NCBI GenBank assembly: GCA_026214975.1
Contig: CM047817.1
Span: forward strand, 60,172,407 to 60,236,406
Source of the DNA: Gentiana macrophylla
Lineage: Eukaryota; Streptophyta; Magnoliopsida; Gentianales; Gentianaceae
Direction: 5' to 3'
DNA length: 64,000 nucleotides
The stretch's first letter is position 1, and each line of letters begins with the position of its first letter. A program made the position numbers and the translations under genes. The notes beneath the pieces are model-generated. The model did no database searches and was not told the origin of the DNA. It saw nothing but the letters and a program-made list of their open reading frames with translations. Positions 45,514-58,228 of the stretch are shown here, in pieces.

Positions 45514-45639
45514 GAAGGTTCCTAGTATCGAACTCGCTCGGATCTAATTTACTCGTAACAAGGAGATCACGTATTTTCAAAGTAGTTTTCAAATCTGAGT
45601 TTTCCGTTCATTCGCATATAGATCTATTATTTTCAACTT

Positions 45640-46845
45640 ATGGATTCCTCAAACTTTTTGTCAAAAGTACCTGTTTTTAATGTTAATAATTTTGATGAAT
45701 ATAAAATAAGAATGATGTCTCATCTTGCAGCAACTCATGAAGAGAAGCTGGATGTAATTAATGATGGATCAATCATAATCACTACTGTGGTAGGCACAGG
45801 AGCAGATCAAGGGAAGGAAATTGATAAACCTAAAAAGGATTGGACCAAGGATGACAGGAGAAGAGCAAATCTGGACTTTGTTGCAAAAGACGTGATTTTG
45901 AAGACCCTAGATAGCAACATGTTCATGAGAATCAAAGACTGCCAAACAGCAAAGGAGATGTGGGACAAGGTATCATTGATAAATGAAGGATCTGAAGCAT
46001 TTAAAGAAAACAAATTATCTGTTGCAAAACAGAAATTTGAGAACTTCAAAATGAAGGCTGGTGAATCCATTGATCAAATGGACAACAGATTCTCAAGCAT
46101 TATCAGTGAACTGCAACAGCTTAGACACACATATCCACAGAAAGATGTATGCTTGAAGATTTTGAGAGGCTTACCTGAAAAATGGAAGATCGTAACATCA
46201 GTTATCAGAGGAACAACAAATCTTGCAAACACAGACACCCTGACCCTGATGTCCCAATTAAAAGCTCATGAATTCGAATTGAACGGTGAAGATGGTGCTC
46301 CAGCAGAGACACAAAAAATCACTGCACTGGTTGCACCCCAGCAAAGTAACTTTGCCGATTGTATCAGCAGAGAGACACAAGAACTCAAAGAACATGTAGC
46401 TTTATTAGTCAAACGTTTTGACAGGTTTAGTAAAAAGAAGCCATTCAAGGGAAACTCATCATCAAACAAGAGGTCAAGCTCAAACAAAGACATGAAGAAG
46501 AAAGATGATGAATACATATGCTTCAACTGCAACAAGAAAGGCCACTTCAAGGCTCATTGCCCTGAAGAAAATGATAAAGATGACAAGAAGAAGTACAAGG
46601 CATCTGAAAAGAGAAAAGGAAAAAAGGCACTCAAGGCTGAATCCAGCAGTGAAAAGAATGAAGAATCATCTGATAATGATTCAGATGGTAGTGACGAAGA
46701 AGACAGCTCAGAAAATGAAAAAGCATGCCTATGTCTCATGACTAAAGAATTATATGAAGATGAAGGCGACAGCTCAGACACTGATTTATGTCTAATGACC
46801 AAAGAATCAAATGAAACTGAGGTATCATCTAGCTCTTACTCTTAA
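45640..46845 (+). CDS. gag: Sirevirus B Gag, intact
   Basis: 401 codons from MDSSNFLSK to SSSYS and TAA, uninterrupted. N-terminal part: a plant copia gag domain (NNFDEYKIRMMSHLAATHEE, TAKEMWDKVSLINEG, FENFKMKAGESIDQMDNRF, ILRGLPEKWKIVTSVIRGT), roughly residues 1-230. Then a Lys/Ser-rich hinge (KKKPFKGNSSSNKRSSSNKD) and one zinc knuckle CFNCNKKGHFKAHC near residue 296, which binds the element RNA. The tail is highly acidic and Ser-rich, with two copies of a CLCLMTKE-type phrase. It acts in cytoplasmic virus-like particles. The ATG is the same as in copy A and lies 138 bases after the primer site. Pol follows in a separate frame after the stop. Confidence 0.9.
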   Translation: MDSSNFLSKVPVFNVNNFDEYKIRMMSHLAATHEEKLDVINDGSIIITTVVGTGADQGKEIDKPKKDWTKDDRRRANLDFVAKDVILKTLDSNMFMRIKDCQTAKEMWDKVSLINEGSEAFKENKLSVAKQKFENFKMKAGESIDQMDNRFSSIISELQQLRHTYPQKDVCLKILRGLPEKWKIVTSVIRGTTNLANTDTLTLMSQLKAHEFELNGEDGAPAETQKITALVAPQQSNFADCISRETQELKEHVALLVKRFDRFSKKKPFKGNSSSNKRSSSNKDMKKKDDEYICFNCNKKGHFKAHCPEENDKDDKKKYKASEKRKGKKALKAESSSEKNEESSDNDSDGSDEEDSSENEKACLCLMTKELYEDEGDSSDTDLCLMTKESNETEVSSSSYS

Positions 46846-46920
46846 TCTAATGCATCCACATCTGACACTGCACAATCTTCCGCTCTCCTATTAGATACAG
46901 CAGACCTAGTCCAAAATCTC

Positions 46921-47788
46921 ATGACTAAATTTGATGAAATTGAAATAAATCATGAAAATCTAGAAAATGAATGCAAGGATCTAGGAAAAGAGAATAAGAG
47001 ATTAAAGAAAGAACTGGATAAAGCAAAAGCTGAATTAACTAGTAAGGAGACCTACTTAATTGATCAACAAAAAGCAGATGATCATACATCTGCTATTGAC
47101 AGATCAGTTAAGAAAATCTCCCCACCAGTAAAGGTAACCACTTTGCACCACTAAATGCACCACGACACAAACCCTCAAAAGGTTTGGATCGAGATCTGGT
47201 CTTGGTTACAACAGTCAGGATGAGAGTAGGAATAATGATCAACACAATTCTAAATTCAGGACCAACAATGGACCAAAATTTAGAAAGGGACAGACCATAG
47301 TTCCAACAATTCATCCCGCTTCGGTGAAGTCAAAACCTAGTTTAGTGAAACATCAGACTAAATCCTCATTCCAGTCAACCAAAAACAAAAGCCTTCTGAA
47401 AGGTAAAGGAAGACTTTACCCTTCAGAGGATGATTGGAATGTTGCACCTCCAAAATACAAGAAGAAACCATTCCATAATATGCATCATGTGTTTAAGAAA
47501 AACCAATCTAGATATGTTCCTAGACACATGATGCAAGAAAGGTTTCCTACTGCATATTGGAAAGTGAAGAAGGATGTAAATGCACCAAAAGGTAGAGAAA
47601 AGTATCAGAATACCTTCAGCAAAAATATTAGAAGCTATTCTGCCATGCCTTATACATATGAAGTTGATGACTTCAATTATCCAAAAATAAGAACTTTTGG
47701 ATATACACTTGGTATGGGAGGCATGACTGCTAACAGGTATGGACCCAAACAGTGTTGGGTACCTAAACTTAATTAATTTGTTTTGTAG
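46921..47788 (+). pseudogene. Sirevirus B pol N-terminal region before the protease
   Basis: MTKFDEIEINHENLENECKD opens a coiled-coil-like segment. A frameshift or stop near 47150 is followed by the basic segment 47324-47776, which ends GPKQCWVPKLN. The two in-frame stops at 47774-47776 and 47786-47788 are the same as in copy A. Gag and this region are separated by the TAA of gag plus 75 bases, as in copy A. Confidence 0.75.
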
Positions 47789-49408
47789 GATGTCTAGTAC
47801 ATAGACAGTGGATGTTCCAGACACATGACATGAAATAAGAAATGGCTCACTGACTTCAAAGCTTTTGATGGACCCAAAGTCACATTTGGAGGCAAAGAAA
47901 ACCCTGGCAAGATTAAGGGGGAAGGCACACTACTCAAGAACAATTTGAAGATTCAAAATGTAGCATATGTTAGAGGACTTAACTTCAATTTGATGAGCAT
48001 CAGTCAATTCTGTGACAAAGGATACAATGTACATTTCAATAAGGAAGGATGCAAAGTGATTCACAGCCAAACCAACACAGTAGTTCTTGCAGGAAGAAGA
48101 CAAGATAACATGTATGTGGTGGATTGGAAAACAGCCAAGGCAGAAACATGTCTACTTGTCAAAAGTAAACAATCAACCAGCTGGATTTGGCACAGAAGGT
48201 TAAATCACTTGAATTTCAAGACCATTAACAAACTATCAAAGAACAAGTTAGTTGAAGGTCTGCCAGAGATCACATTCAAGAAAGAAATTCTATGTGATGC
48301 ATGTCAAAAAGGAAAACAAATCAAAATTTCACTCAAGTCAAAGCCTTATCAATCTACAACAAGAGTTCTACATCTGTTACACATGGACCTGTTTGGACCA
48401 GTCACACCAGTAAGTGTAATTGGTAAGAAATACACCCTAGTAGTGGTGGATGACTTTTCAAAATACACTTGGACCATTTCCATGAACAAGAAGAAAGAGA
48501 CACTCAAAAAGCTGCCAGATTTGCTGAGAATACTCCAAAATGAAAAAGAACTGAAGATCAGATTAGATAGAGGCACTGAATTTCTAAATGAAATCATCAG
48601 AACCTACTGTGAAGAAAATGGAGTGTTACATCAACTATCTGCAGCAGGAACTCCACAACAAAATGGTGTAGCAGAAAGAAGAAACAGAACTCTCAAAGAA
48701 GCAGTTAGAACAATGATTGCTGAAGCATGCTTACCAAAAAGATTTTGTGTTGAAGCAGCAAACACAGCATGCCATACACAAAATAGATCAACCATCAACA
48801 AGTATCATGGAAAGACTCCATATGAAATATGGAAAGGTAGAAAACCTAATATCTCATATTTTCATATGTTTGGATCGAAATGTTTTGTTTTGAACAGGAA
48901 CCAGCTGCATACCTTTGATGAAAAGGCTGATGAAGCAATCTTTATGGGATACTCCGACACCAGCAAAGCATTTAGAGTACTCAACAAAAGAACATTGGTG
49001 ATTGAAGAATCAATAAATGTAGTTTTTGATGAACCAAATACAAATGGTGAAGATCTTAAAGAGGAAGCAGCACAAAGAGAAATCTATACAAATGCAACCA
49101 TACCAGCTTCTATCCTGAATCATCATCTTGAAAATCAAGAGGAGCCACATATCAATTCAACAGAAGAAGCACCAGAATTTCAAGTTCATGCTCAGCATGA
49201 AGGTATGGAAGCACCAAGTGAAGAACAACTTCAACCTGATCTAAATTGGCTAAGAGATCATCCTAAAGAACAAGTCATTGGAGATATTCACACAGGAGTT
49301 AGAACCAGAAGACAACTAGAGCACATGCTAACATGTTTTCTATCACAAGTGGAACCCAAGACCATAGATGATGCAATCCAAGATGTAGATTGGATCATAG
49401 CCATGTAA
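47789..49408 (+). pseudogene. Sirevirus B protease (broken) and integrase (open)
   Basis: The protease keeps its IDSGCSRHMT active site but has TAG in place of the Trp codon (47795-47797) and TGA after HMT. From 47945 the frame is open for 487 codons: pre-integrase domain with WHRRLNHLNF and LCDACQKGKQ (the HHCC zinc finger is complete), integrase core LLHMDLFGPVTPV, VVVDDFSKYTW, RLDRGTEFLNE and NGVAERRNRTLKEA with D, D, E present, and the start of the reverse transcriptase. Relative to copy A, three codons before RLDRG are missing and the usual S of RSDRG is L. The frame ends at TAA 49406-49408, where copy A has CAA. Confidence 0.87.
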
Positions 49409-50500
49409 GAACAACTAAATGAATTTGAAAGAAATGAAGTATGGGAACTTGTTGACAGACCAAATATGGCCAACATCATTGGAGCAAAATGGGTATTCAG
49501 GAACAAGATGGATGAGCAAGGAACTGTTGTCAGAAACAAATCAAGGCTAGTTGCAAAAGGCTACTCTCAAGCAGAAGGGATAGATTATGATGAAACATTT
49601 GCACCAGTAGCAAGATTGGAGGCAATCAGACTATTTCTAGCATTTGCTGCATTCAAAGACTTCAAAGTCTATCAAATGGATGTCAAGAGTGCATTCCTAA
49701 ATGGACTTTTGGAAGAATAAGTATATGTAGAACAGCCTCCTGCCTTTCAAATCAAAGGAAAATAAGACAAAGTATACAAACTCAAGAAGGCCCTCTATGG
49801 ACTCAAACAGGCACCCAGAGCCTGGTATGAAACACAATTTCTGATCAAGAATGGATTCAACAAGGGAACTATAGAAAAGACTCTATTCAAACTAGAGGAA
49901 GGAACAAGTACATTGCTAGTACAAATCTATGTTGATGATATCATCTTTGGATCAGAGGATGAAAAGCTATGTGAGAAATTTGCACACCTGATGAAGAGCA
50001 AATTTCAGATGAGCATGATGGGAGAATTAAATTATTTCCTTGGCCTTCAAGTAAAGCAAATGAAGGATGGTATTTTCATTAGTCAAGCCAAGTACACAAG
50101 AGATCTAATACACAAGTATGGGATGGATACAAGTGGCACAGCATATACACTAATGTGTGCAAGAGTCATTATTGGGAAAGATGAAACAGGAAAGGATGTT
50201 GATCAGAAAATGTATAGAGGAATCATTGGATCCTTACTATACTTAACTGCAATAGACCTGATATATCATTTGCAGTAGGAGTATGTGCAATATTTCAAGC
50301 TCAACCAAAATAATCACATCTTCTAGCAGCCAAAAGGATAATCAAATATTTGAAAAACACTATAAATGTTGGAATTTGGTATCCAAAAGATGGAGGATTT
50401 AAATTGATATCATATTCAGACTCTGACTATGTTGGATGCAAAATAGATAGAAAAAGCACCTCTGGAACTTGTCATGCTAGGCACCAGACTAGTCTCTCAG
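49409..50500 (+). pseudogene. Sirevirus B reverse transcriptase, broken by stops
   Basis: Same domain order as copy [37 protein letters not shown], then TAA at 49718-49720 and another TAA near 49762, both GAA in copy A. The APRAWYE motif is followed by a six-base deletion. The catalytic [11 protein letters not shown] is intact (YVDD at 49928-49939). A frameshift near 50250 (missing AG in the ASRPD region) ends the next open part. Stops by single base change plus a few short indels account for the loss. Confidence 0.86.
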
Positions 50501-50864
50501 TAAAAAGCAAAACTCCATATCTACATCAACAACTGAAGCAGAATATATAGCAGCGGTGTAGTTGTTGTGCACAAGTACTTTGATCGATAAACAACTAAGG
50601 GATTATGGAGTGGAGGAGGAAACAATTCCAATCATGTGTGATAACACAAGTGCAATATCTATTACTGAAAATCCAGTGTTGCATTCAAGAACAAAGCACA
50701 TTGATGTAAGACATCATTTTATCAGAGACCATGTTGAAAAGGGAGATGTCATCCTAAAATACATACCCACTGAAGATCAATTGGCTGACATCTTCACCAA
50801 GCCACTCAGCTATGAAAGATTTAGCATGTTGAGAACTGAGTTAGGAATGATTGAAATTGACTAA
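50501..50864 (+). pseudogene. Sirevirus B RNase H C-terminal part
   Basis: Shares with copy A the frame break after LVS (near 50500). A further indel sits in the AAGSCCAQ region (near 50553). From 50562 the frame is open to the pol stop at 50864 (IFTKPLSYERFSMLRTELGM). Late acidic residues (MCDNTSAISI) are kept. Confidence 0.8.
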
Positions 50865-51481
50865 GTACCAAAGAGCGGCTAACTGAGTAATCGGCTAAGT
50901 GACTTCATCAACTGGTTCAACCTTTGCCGTTATAGGGGATGTAGCAGGTAAGGCACTGGTATCCAGCGAAGTTAACTTAACTGATTGTTAGGAACGGTTA
51001 AATCTAGCAGCTCAGTGAAGAAATCACTATATCGGCTAAGTGACCAGCCAAGACACTTCACCGAATTAAAGACTTGGAAAAATTAAAGTGTGAACAAAAT
51101 CAATTTTTACTACACGTGGAGAATAAGGAAATTATGTAGGATTATTCTGTGGAAGATTACACACGTGGAGATCAACTTATAATTATGGAGGTAACCATAT
51201 TTTTTTTACAAATGCCTCGATTCCCGGGCTCTATCATTACTTACCTCAAACCACTCCCCCATTGCGCTCGAATATCACGATTTACATACACAAAATCACG
51301 CCATTACGTCATATAACCCTTCCACATTCAAACCACGTTCACACTACCCAAATCACCAGATATAAGCAAGACTTAGGGATTTCCAGAAATCTTTACACTC
51401 TTTTGCAAAACACAAGCCCTACTTTTGATTTTCTCTACTGCAAATTCAAGTTCACCCTCAATCTTCTTTTAATTTTCAACA
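50865..51481 (+). other. Spacer between pol and the third ORF, copy B
   Basis: Non-coding and close to 14041-14659. Both CGGCTAAGTGA motifs are conserved (near 50892 and 51033). Confidence 0.55.
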
Positions 51482-54400
51482 ATGGAATCATCTTCCTCAA
51501 ACACCCAAGCTGGGTATGAAAAATGGATTGCCACTGGATCATTCTTTCAAGAAGAACACTACTTGAAACTGTGCGGAAATGATGAGGATGCCAAACGATT
51601 GGCAGCAGGCTGTGAAAACCTAAAATTATCAACCTTTCTCAACCCTCCAATAACCGAGGTTTGCTATGAAAATCTCATCTCTTTCTGGAAATCTGCAGAT
51701 ACGTATCTGGGCTCCCTATTGAAGAAGGTGACAAGTGGGAAGAAGACAAGATCATTGCATCTGTCAACGGCAAAGACGTGGTGATTACAGAAATGGTAAT
51801 TCGAAAACATCTTAAACTTTCAAATAAAGGTCAAGCAAAAGTGACATTGGTATCACAAAACTTGGACGATTTCTGGGCAATAATTGCCAAAACGGCAAAC
51901 CCAGGATCTACAAAAGTCAACTGTCTTAGATCTGCCTTAAAGAAACCGTTCAATGAGTTTAGTGCCCTAATTGGTAAAACCATTGAAGGAAAGTTGGGAG
52001 CAAATAATGCCATGAAAGAAATTAGAATGCGGCTAATGTGAATCATCTACAACAATCTACAATTCAATTTGGCAAAATACTTCTTTCTAAGAATCAAAGA
52101 GCAAATCCAAGGTGAAGTAAAAGCAGCAAAGAAGGGGACAAAAGAAGTAAAGACAAAGAAAGGAAAATTCTGGGTGAAAAAGTCATATGGGATTCAGTTA
52201 CACTATATGTTGCAATGTCTCAAAGTCCCTACTGTACAACTCCACAAACTGCATGAATCCAAAGTCATGTTTACCTATGTTAAACAACAAAAGAAGGCAG
52301 GAGAAGGGAAGAGAAAGAAATCCACACAACACACTACCAGTCAAAGAAAGAAGCAAAAGGTTCAGCGAAATCTGGACAAGACAGACTTTGGCAAATTAAT
52401 TAATAAAGATGAAGAAGAAGAGGAGTCTGACGCTGAGGCAGACCAACAAGAAGAAGAAAATGTCAGTGAGGATGTACAACATCCTAATGAAGAAGACACT
52501 GGAGATGATGAGGAATCTCCAGAAGAAGCTGCGCAAATGTCTGCAAACGATATAGACGATCGAATTGCAGAATACCTTGAGTGGAAGGAAGGTGATTCCC
52601 GACAACAGCTTCAAGACTCTAACCACATGCTTGCAGAAGAGGCATGGATATTTGATTTTCTGGGAATCACAACTCTGGTTGGTGTACTTGATGAATCACC
52701 TATATGGGAATTGGTTGATGCATCCAAGGCAAAACTGCCCCAGATCTCTGACAGACAGAGTGATGACTCAGAAGATGGTGGAGATGATCATGATCAAGAT
52801 GATGGTGACGATCATGATGACAATGATGATAATGATCATCATAATGATGATCTTGATAAAGACAGAGAAGAGGAAACTCCTACACCAGATGCAATTGATG
52901 ATACCACTCTTCTCCGTACATTTTTAAACCTACAAGCATCCAACAAGTCCACAACTCCATCAAAGACAGCCACTCAACCGCTGTCTGTCAATATTCCAGC
53001 CGACGACACAAACATTGTGGACACTGGTTCAGCTACTGCCCCTCCAGTCAAGGCAACCCATGGCACAGAGATAGGGGGAACAGCAGCTCAAGCCACACCA
53101 GCATACACATCTACCCAAATTCTTGAAGATTTGGAAATTGGAACAGATGTTACTCAACATCAAGACAATGGACAGCAAATAGACCCAGAACCAGCTGACG
53201 TAAGGCACAAACTCTCTCAGTTGGCCACTGGCATTACAAATGAAACTTTTGAGAAAGCGCGCATTTGTTTGGTGAAGAATTGGAGCGACAAGCCATGTAT
53301 CTCAGATCCATGACTTCAGCATTTAATGACAAAAAGCTCCTCCATTGAGCACAAGTTCCAGGCCATTGCAGAATACATTGATGCACAAAATATTGTTGTT
53401 CAACAACAGGGAAATCTGATGAGGCAACTCAACATTAACATCATTAACAATCTTGCAGGCCTCAGACAACACATTTCCCAAGAAAATGAATCAATGGCAT
53501 TGGCTTTTGGCACTAGATTTCATAGTGTCATTGAGAAATTGAATGATCATCACAATAGATTCACATCTATTGAATTAAAACTTGACTCTCTGATTGGAAC
53601 GGCTGAGGCCACAAATAGCATCTTACTCCAGCAAAGGGATGATGCTGCCAAAAAGGGGGAAAATCGGGATAAGCCTGAAGGATCAACAATTAGACCCCCA
53701 AATTTCACTGAAGAACAACTAAGAGCAAGGGACAGAGAAATAAGGATCAGGAATGAGGCAGAAGAACAGCAAATGAGGGCCAGAGAAGAGAGAAAAGGCC
53801 CTAAATGAACCACCTCAGATGGATTTCCTCTTCCTATGCAAAGAAGAGATGATGATAGGGATAGATCCGGCAGACAAAGAAAGGCCTGGATCTAGTCGAA
53901 GAAAGAGGTTCGACAAGTCAACACAGACTTAGCACCGGAGGAAACACCAGCAGAGGCAAAGCGGCGGCTCCTCGATATCTTGGGAACACAGAACTTACAC
54001 TCGGTCACCAAAGCAAAGCGAGAATATGAAGCGGATGTCTTGGACCATGTAAGAGAATTTTTCAGAGTCAGAGAAGGACTTTATCCTCATTCCTCACAAG
54101 ACGAAGCATGGGCTGATTGTCTAAGCTATCAGGATGAAAGGATGAGAACTGATATGACCAAACTCTACAATGAAGTCAAAAGAGAGTTTGCACTTCTCAA
54201 ACAAACCAACAACAAACCAAGCTCAGCCATACCACTGTCTGCAAAAGACCGGAAGACACATTAACCGAACAACAGGAAGACTTCAACTATATGGCAAAAT
54301 TCTTCAATCCTATGGGAAGAATGAACAAACAAGATCAGTGGAGTCTCTACAAAAGTCTCAAGTTTGCTGACTCACACATTACTGAAGCTAGAGAGAGACT

Positions 54401-54605
54401 TGAGAAATATTTTGGAGAACCTAGGGCAAATGAGACCATGCCAGACTTCAACAGACTCTTTTCCAAGAAAGTATTCAAGGGAGTATCTGAATACACAGCT
54501 ATGGCATACTAGAAGTGGAAGTTTCCAAAAATTGATTGGAAAGACATTGAAGAGGTTCAGACTACAAAGTTCAAGAGGTATAAATGTGAATTAAGCAAGA
54601 TGTAG
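51482..54605 (+). pseudogene. Sirevirus B third ORF, uncharacterised, broken
   Basis: Starts MESSSSNTQAGYEKWIATGS; the last open codons before TAG 54603-54605 match the end of copy A. Breaks here: a frameshift near 51697 at a CTG/CAG site, TGA at 52039-52041 (GGA in copy A), frameshifts near 53265 and 53330, a shift near 53800, changes near 53880-54000 and TAG near 54511 (TGG in copy A). The 414-codon open stretch 52069-53313 carries the basic patch, acidic run (EDEEEEESDAEADQQEEENV) and Asp/His run. The order of domains is the same as in copy A. No homologue with known function is recognised. Confidence 0.75.
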
Positions 54606-54729
54606 TATGTAATCTTTGAATAAAATCTTTGAACTTATTACCCTATGATGGATGAATAAAATTGCTGATTTTTTGTTCTGTTATTATGAAAAATTTTATG
54701 TTCAGGCTTACAAGGGTTTTGGCATCATC

Positions 54730-54743
54730 AAAAAGGGGAAAAT
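54730..54743 (+). promoter_or_regulatory. Polypurine tract, Sirevirus B
   Basis: AAAAAGGGGAAAAT before the 3' LTR; one G fewer than in copy A. Confidence 0.85.
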
Positions 54744-56129
54744 TGTTAGGAACATTTTATTATGTTTTGATGATGGCCATAACAGCTGTTATAGCAAGCC
54801 TGAAATAAGTTAGAATTCTCTGTATAAGTCTTTACTTAGAGTCTGACATGTTGTATAAGTTGAGTCAGACAAGTATTGTACTAGTTGGTAGAACGGCAAA
54901 GTAAAACAGACATTCGGCAGAGTGAAGCCAGCCAAGCACCAGCAGAGATACAATGAAGACTTTATGGTCTGACTTATAACCAAGGAAGTCTGTGATGACC
55001 TTGGATAAGTCTAAGTTATGTTTCAAGTGATTAAAACATAATATTCAAATATGTTGTACACTGATCTCACCCCAATCAAGGATCAGTGAAGTACAAAGAT
55101 TCTCCTTAAACTAAAGCAAAAAAAAAATAAAAAAATCGGCTGAGTGAAGAAAAAACGGTGAAGGAAGAGCCAAAAATGGCTAAGTCAGAAGGATCACTTG
55201 GCCGTTCAGAAAACATCGAAGTAATACTTACCAGATCAGATTTAATATATGTTGAAGATTCAGAAGATCATGCATTAAATAGAGGATCAATCAAGGACGG
55301 ATTTTCTGCTATACGTTTGAAGAAAAAATCCGATCACTGAAATCAAGGAGAATGCAATTAAGGGGGAATCAAGAATAAAATCAAGGATTATTCCCTCATT
55401 AATATAGCCAATGGACGAAATTTCAAAATCAAGGTTATTTAAGGCTATAAATAGGAGGCATTGACAGAAAAACAAAAACAACGATCTGAGAAAGAAAAAT
55501 TAAGCAGAAACTCTGTCAATTTAAAAAGCCTTCTCTGAACTTACAAGTCTAGAGATCAACTCAGACATCAGAACTACAAAGTCATATTCAAAGACTCGAT
55601 ATTGATCAAGCAAGTTGGTGAATCTTATTCACATCAAATTGAAGCAAATCAATCGAAGCAATCTGAGAAGGAGATGTGTGTGATAGGCTACTTGAAGGAT
55701 TTTGATCTCAAGGAGTGAGTGAAAGAGATCGAATCACTCAAGGCAAGTTGCGCAGTCAGGAGTGATAGTCTTGTAGATTGTGAAGCTTGGGAAGTCAAGG
55801 ACAATCATACTATTGTATCTATGAAAACAATAGTGAATTCCTCCAATCATCACAGGAGAAGAGTGGATTAAGGGATTACACCACCCTGAACCACTATAAG
55901 CCTTGTGTCAATTTACTTTCTGCAAATTTACTTTACAACATTTACTTAAATTGCCTAGATCATAACTTATATCTGTGACTGCCTAAACTGATTTGAAAAC
56001 AACATAGTAAGAAGGGACTTATCTGCTGCCCAAAAGCTTTTAAACATAAGAAAAGTGTTTGAAACTCCACTATAGTCATTCACCCCCCCCCCCCTCTGAC
56101 TATAGTTTCACCCTTCTCTGGGAACAACA
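54744..56129 (+). repeat. Sirevirus B 3' LTR
   Basis: 1,386 bases, TGTTAGGAAC to GGGAACAACA, with the TATA box near 55445-55454. About 20 bases (one CGGCTGAG motif) are missing near 55130 compared with the other three LTRs. It shares its end sequence and 12-C run with the 3' LTR of copy A. Confidence 0.92.
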
Positions 56130-56257
56130 AAAATGGATGAAAAGTTGAGAAACTATGGGAGGGAGATAGTGTTTTACGTAAGAATTTACGGAAAAGAAAT
56201 ATTTTTGGGAGGGAGAATCGGATTATGTCATGTCTCTTCATTGGCAGAAAAAACGTA

Positions 56258-56484
56258 ATTGGCACGCGCCAATAGGTAATGGCGTGCGCCATATCTGCAA
56301 AATGTGGATCCTTAGGTCTCCGTGATTGCAGTGGTGTAGGTGTGCAGGGTGCGTCAGTTGGCGCACGCCAAAGGTGAATGGCACACGCCATGCTTGTCTT
56401 ATTGGTGATGTGTGAGTAGGAAACATGGCGCACTCCATTAGAGGGTGATGCATGCCGCACGCCATCTACTTATGGCGTAAGCCA
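56258..56484. repeat. Cluster of GGCG-YR-CGCC palindromes, copy B
   Basis: Seven sites co-linear with 19465-19692. The first is ATTGGCACGCGCCAAT, one base from the perfect palindrome in copy A. The rest are the same. Confidence 0.85.
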
Positions 56485-56815
56485 TTATGCCTAGAAAGGT
56501 GAAAAAGTAGCTAAAAACAATCAAAACCCACAAAAATAATGCAATTACCACTAGAAAATGAGCTAAGCACAGGCAATGCAAAACATCAGCATGGGTATGA
56601 CACTGAATAGAGAGATATTTGCTAGCAAGTTTCATGAAAAACACACAACACAAGTACTAGTATCATATAAACCAAATGAAACAATCCCCAAAGTAATAAC
56701 ATACCACAAATCATCCAAGTAGCACACATGCAACACCAAAGTACTACAGAACATAGATAATAATAAAATGTATCAAGGCCACATACGGCCAGCTAAAAGC
56801 ACGTCAAAGTAAAGT

Positions 56816-58228
56816 CTAGTAAACAACATGAACTGGATCGAACATCAGGAGTGGAGGTAAAACAGTAGGGAAACTAGTAGAGCTCTCAGGATGAACCACA
56901 TCACGTCCCTCTATGTCCTCAATCTCAGCATCCACAACAACAAGTGAACTAGATGGAGCAAAAGTCATAGGACTCAATAAACCAGTCCCATGGTTCTCTG
57001 CTGTATAAGGATTCACCAACATCTGAATGGGGTCGTCAGATAGAGCAGCGGAAAGCAAAGTATGAAGACTCGAGCTACCAGCCTCAGCACCAACAGAAGA
57101 TGTGATCACTGAACCATACAAACCCAATCACTGAAACCAGCACTAATCGAAGGACCGAAAGCGGAGCACTCCCCAGATTTGTACCTGTAGAAACAAAACT
57201 AGAAACACAACTCGAAGCCACGGTACGACGGGAAGTCCTAGAAGGGGTTGATCCGAGTGTAGGGATTGGTATAGAATGGATCCAAGCAGGTAAGGTATAA
57301 GGTACAACCTGACAGGAATCAAAATTAGATGACAAATCCCCAACAACAGGTGCACAGGCAATAGAAAAAGCACACTGGCCACAGAGTCCTACATGAATAT
57401 CATTCGACCACTCACGGGTTCTCTCAAAACCTCACAACATATTAGCATTTATGGCCACCAATCCACCTCGAATAATGGCCATCTCTGAAGCAAGAGAATC
57501 AAACCTAGCCCTCAAAGCAGGATCTTGAATGTAAGAAGACTGAGGAACATGAGGGTCAGGTTGATTCGATGAAGATGCACCAGGGAGGGAATGGTCCTGG
57601 AGAAGAGATGAGAGCGGTTGAGGCTGGAACTGGCTTTGGAGGTTTGAAATCAAAGATACTTGGTCCAATCATAACATTGGCCGGAGGAAACAAGGCATGG
57701 GCACAGAGTTCAAAAATGAGCAATGGAAAAGGCATGTTACCGTCCTTACGGTGATGGACAAAGAATTCCATAGCCGTTCGGAAGATAAGATGCCCGACAT
57801 TAACAGGCACTCCAGTAAAGATGTCATAGAAAAGATAAACCTCAGCAAAATTGAAGGTATTGATGTGTTGGGTCGGGATGATGTTGTGACTCACAAAGTG
57901 TTTCATGACCCTCACATCCTTAACTGCTCCTGCAAACTTAAACCTTTTTTCCTACCTTGTAGCATCGGGGTAAAGAGCCCATTAACCTCTAGGAACTTCA
58001 GAAGCAAGTTTGCCTCTTTATTAAGCCCTCGTACACTGAAATATGTGGTTTCTAAGAGAATTTCGGGAACAACGAAGAACTCATTGATAACTGTAGGAGA
58101 GAAAGGGACAGCCTTGGTACGAACAGCTCGACTACACTTCTCGCCTTAGATGGGTCCTCAGAAAAGACAGAATAGAACTTGGCTATGATAGTACCATTCA
58201 CTACAGAAGTGCGATTCTCGGCTAAGGC
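56816..58228 (-). pseudogene. Athila B env-position ORF, truncated at the 5' end
   Basis: Co-linear with 20045-21460 of copy A. The N-terminal part is removed by the Tekay-like insertion at 58229. It reads through the position that is a stop in copy A (CGA here near 58030) but has a one-base loss in a T run near 57947 that shifts the frame before MRVMKHFVSHNIIPTQHIN. The C-terminal segments (SVGAEAGSSSLHTLLSAALS) are open in the same order as in copy A. Confidence 0.62.

Larger units (their letters stand above)
44110..56129 (+). mobile_element. Sirevirus-like Ty1/copia element, copy B
   Basis: 12,020 bases: 5' LTR 44110-45499, gag, pol, third ORF, polypurine tract, 3' LTR 54744-56129. The target duplicate AAAAT is at 44105-44109 and 56130-56134, identical in sequence and position to copy A. 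Gag is intact; pol and the third ORF are broken, mostly at sites different from those in copy A. Confidence 0.93.
43433..58228 (-). mobile_element. Athila-lineage element, copy B, with nested Sirevirus B
   Basis: Co-linear with 6582-21460 throughout: partial Athila 3' LTR, short ORF, Sirevirus at the same site with the same AAAAT duplication, palindrome cluster and env-position ORF. The left end is cut by Tat2 and the right end by the Tekay-like element. See the findings on the duplication. Confidence 0.92.
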
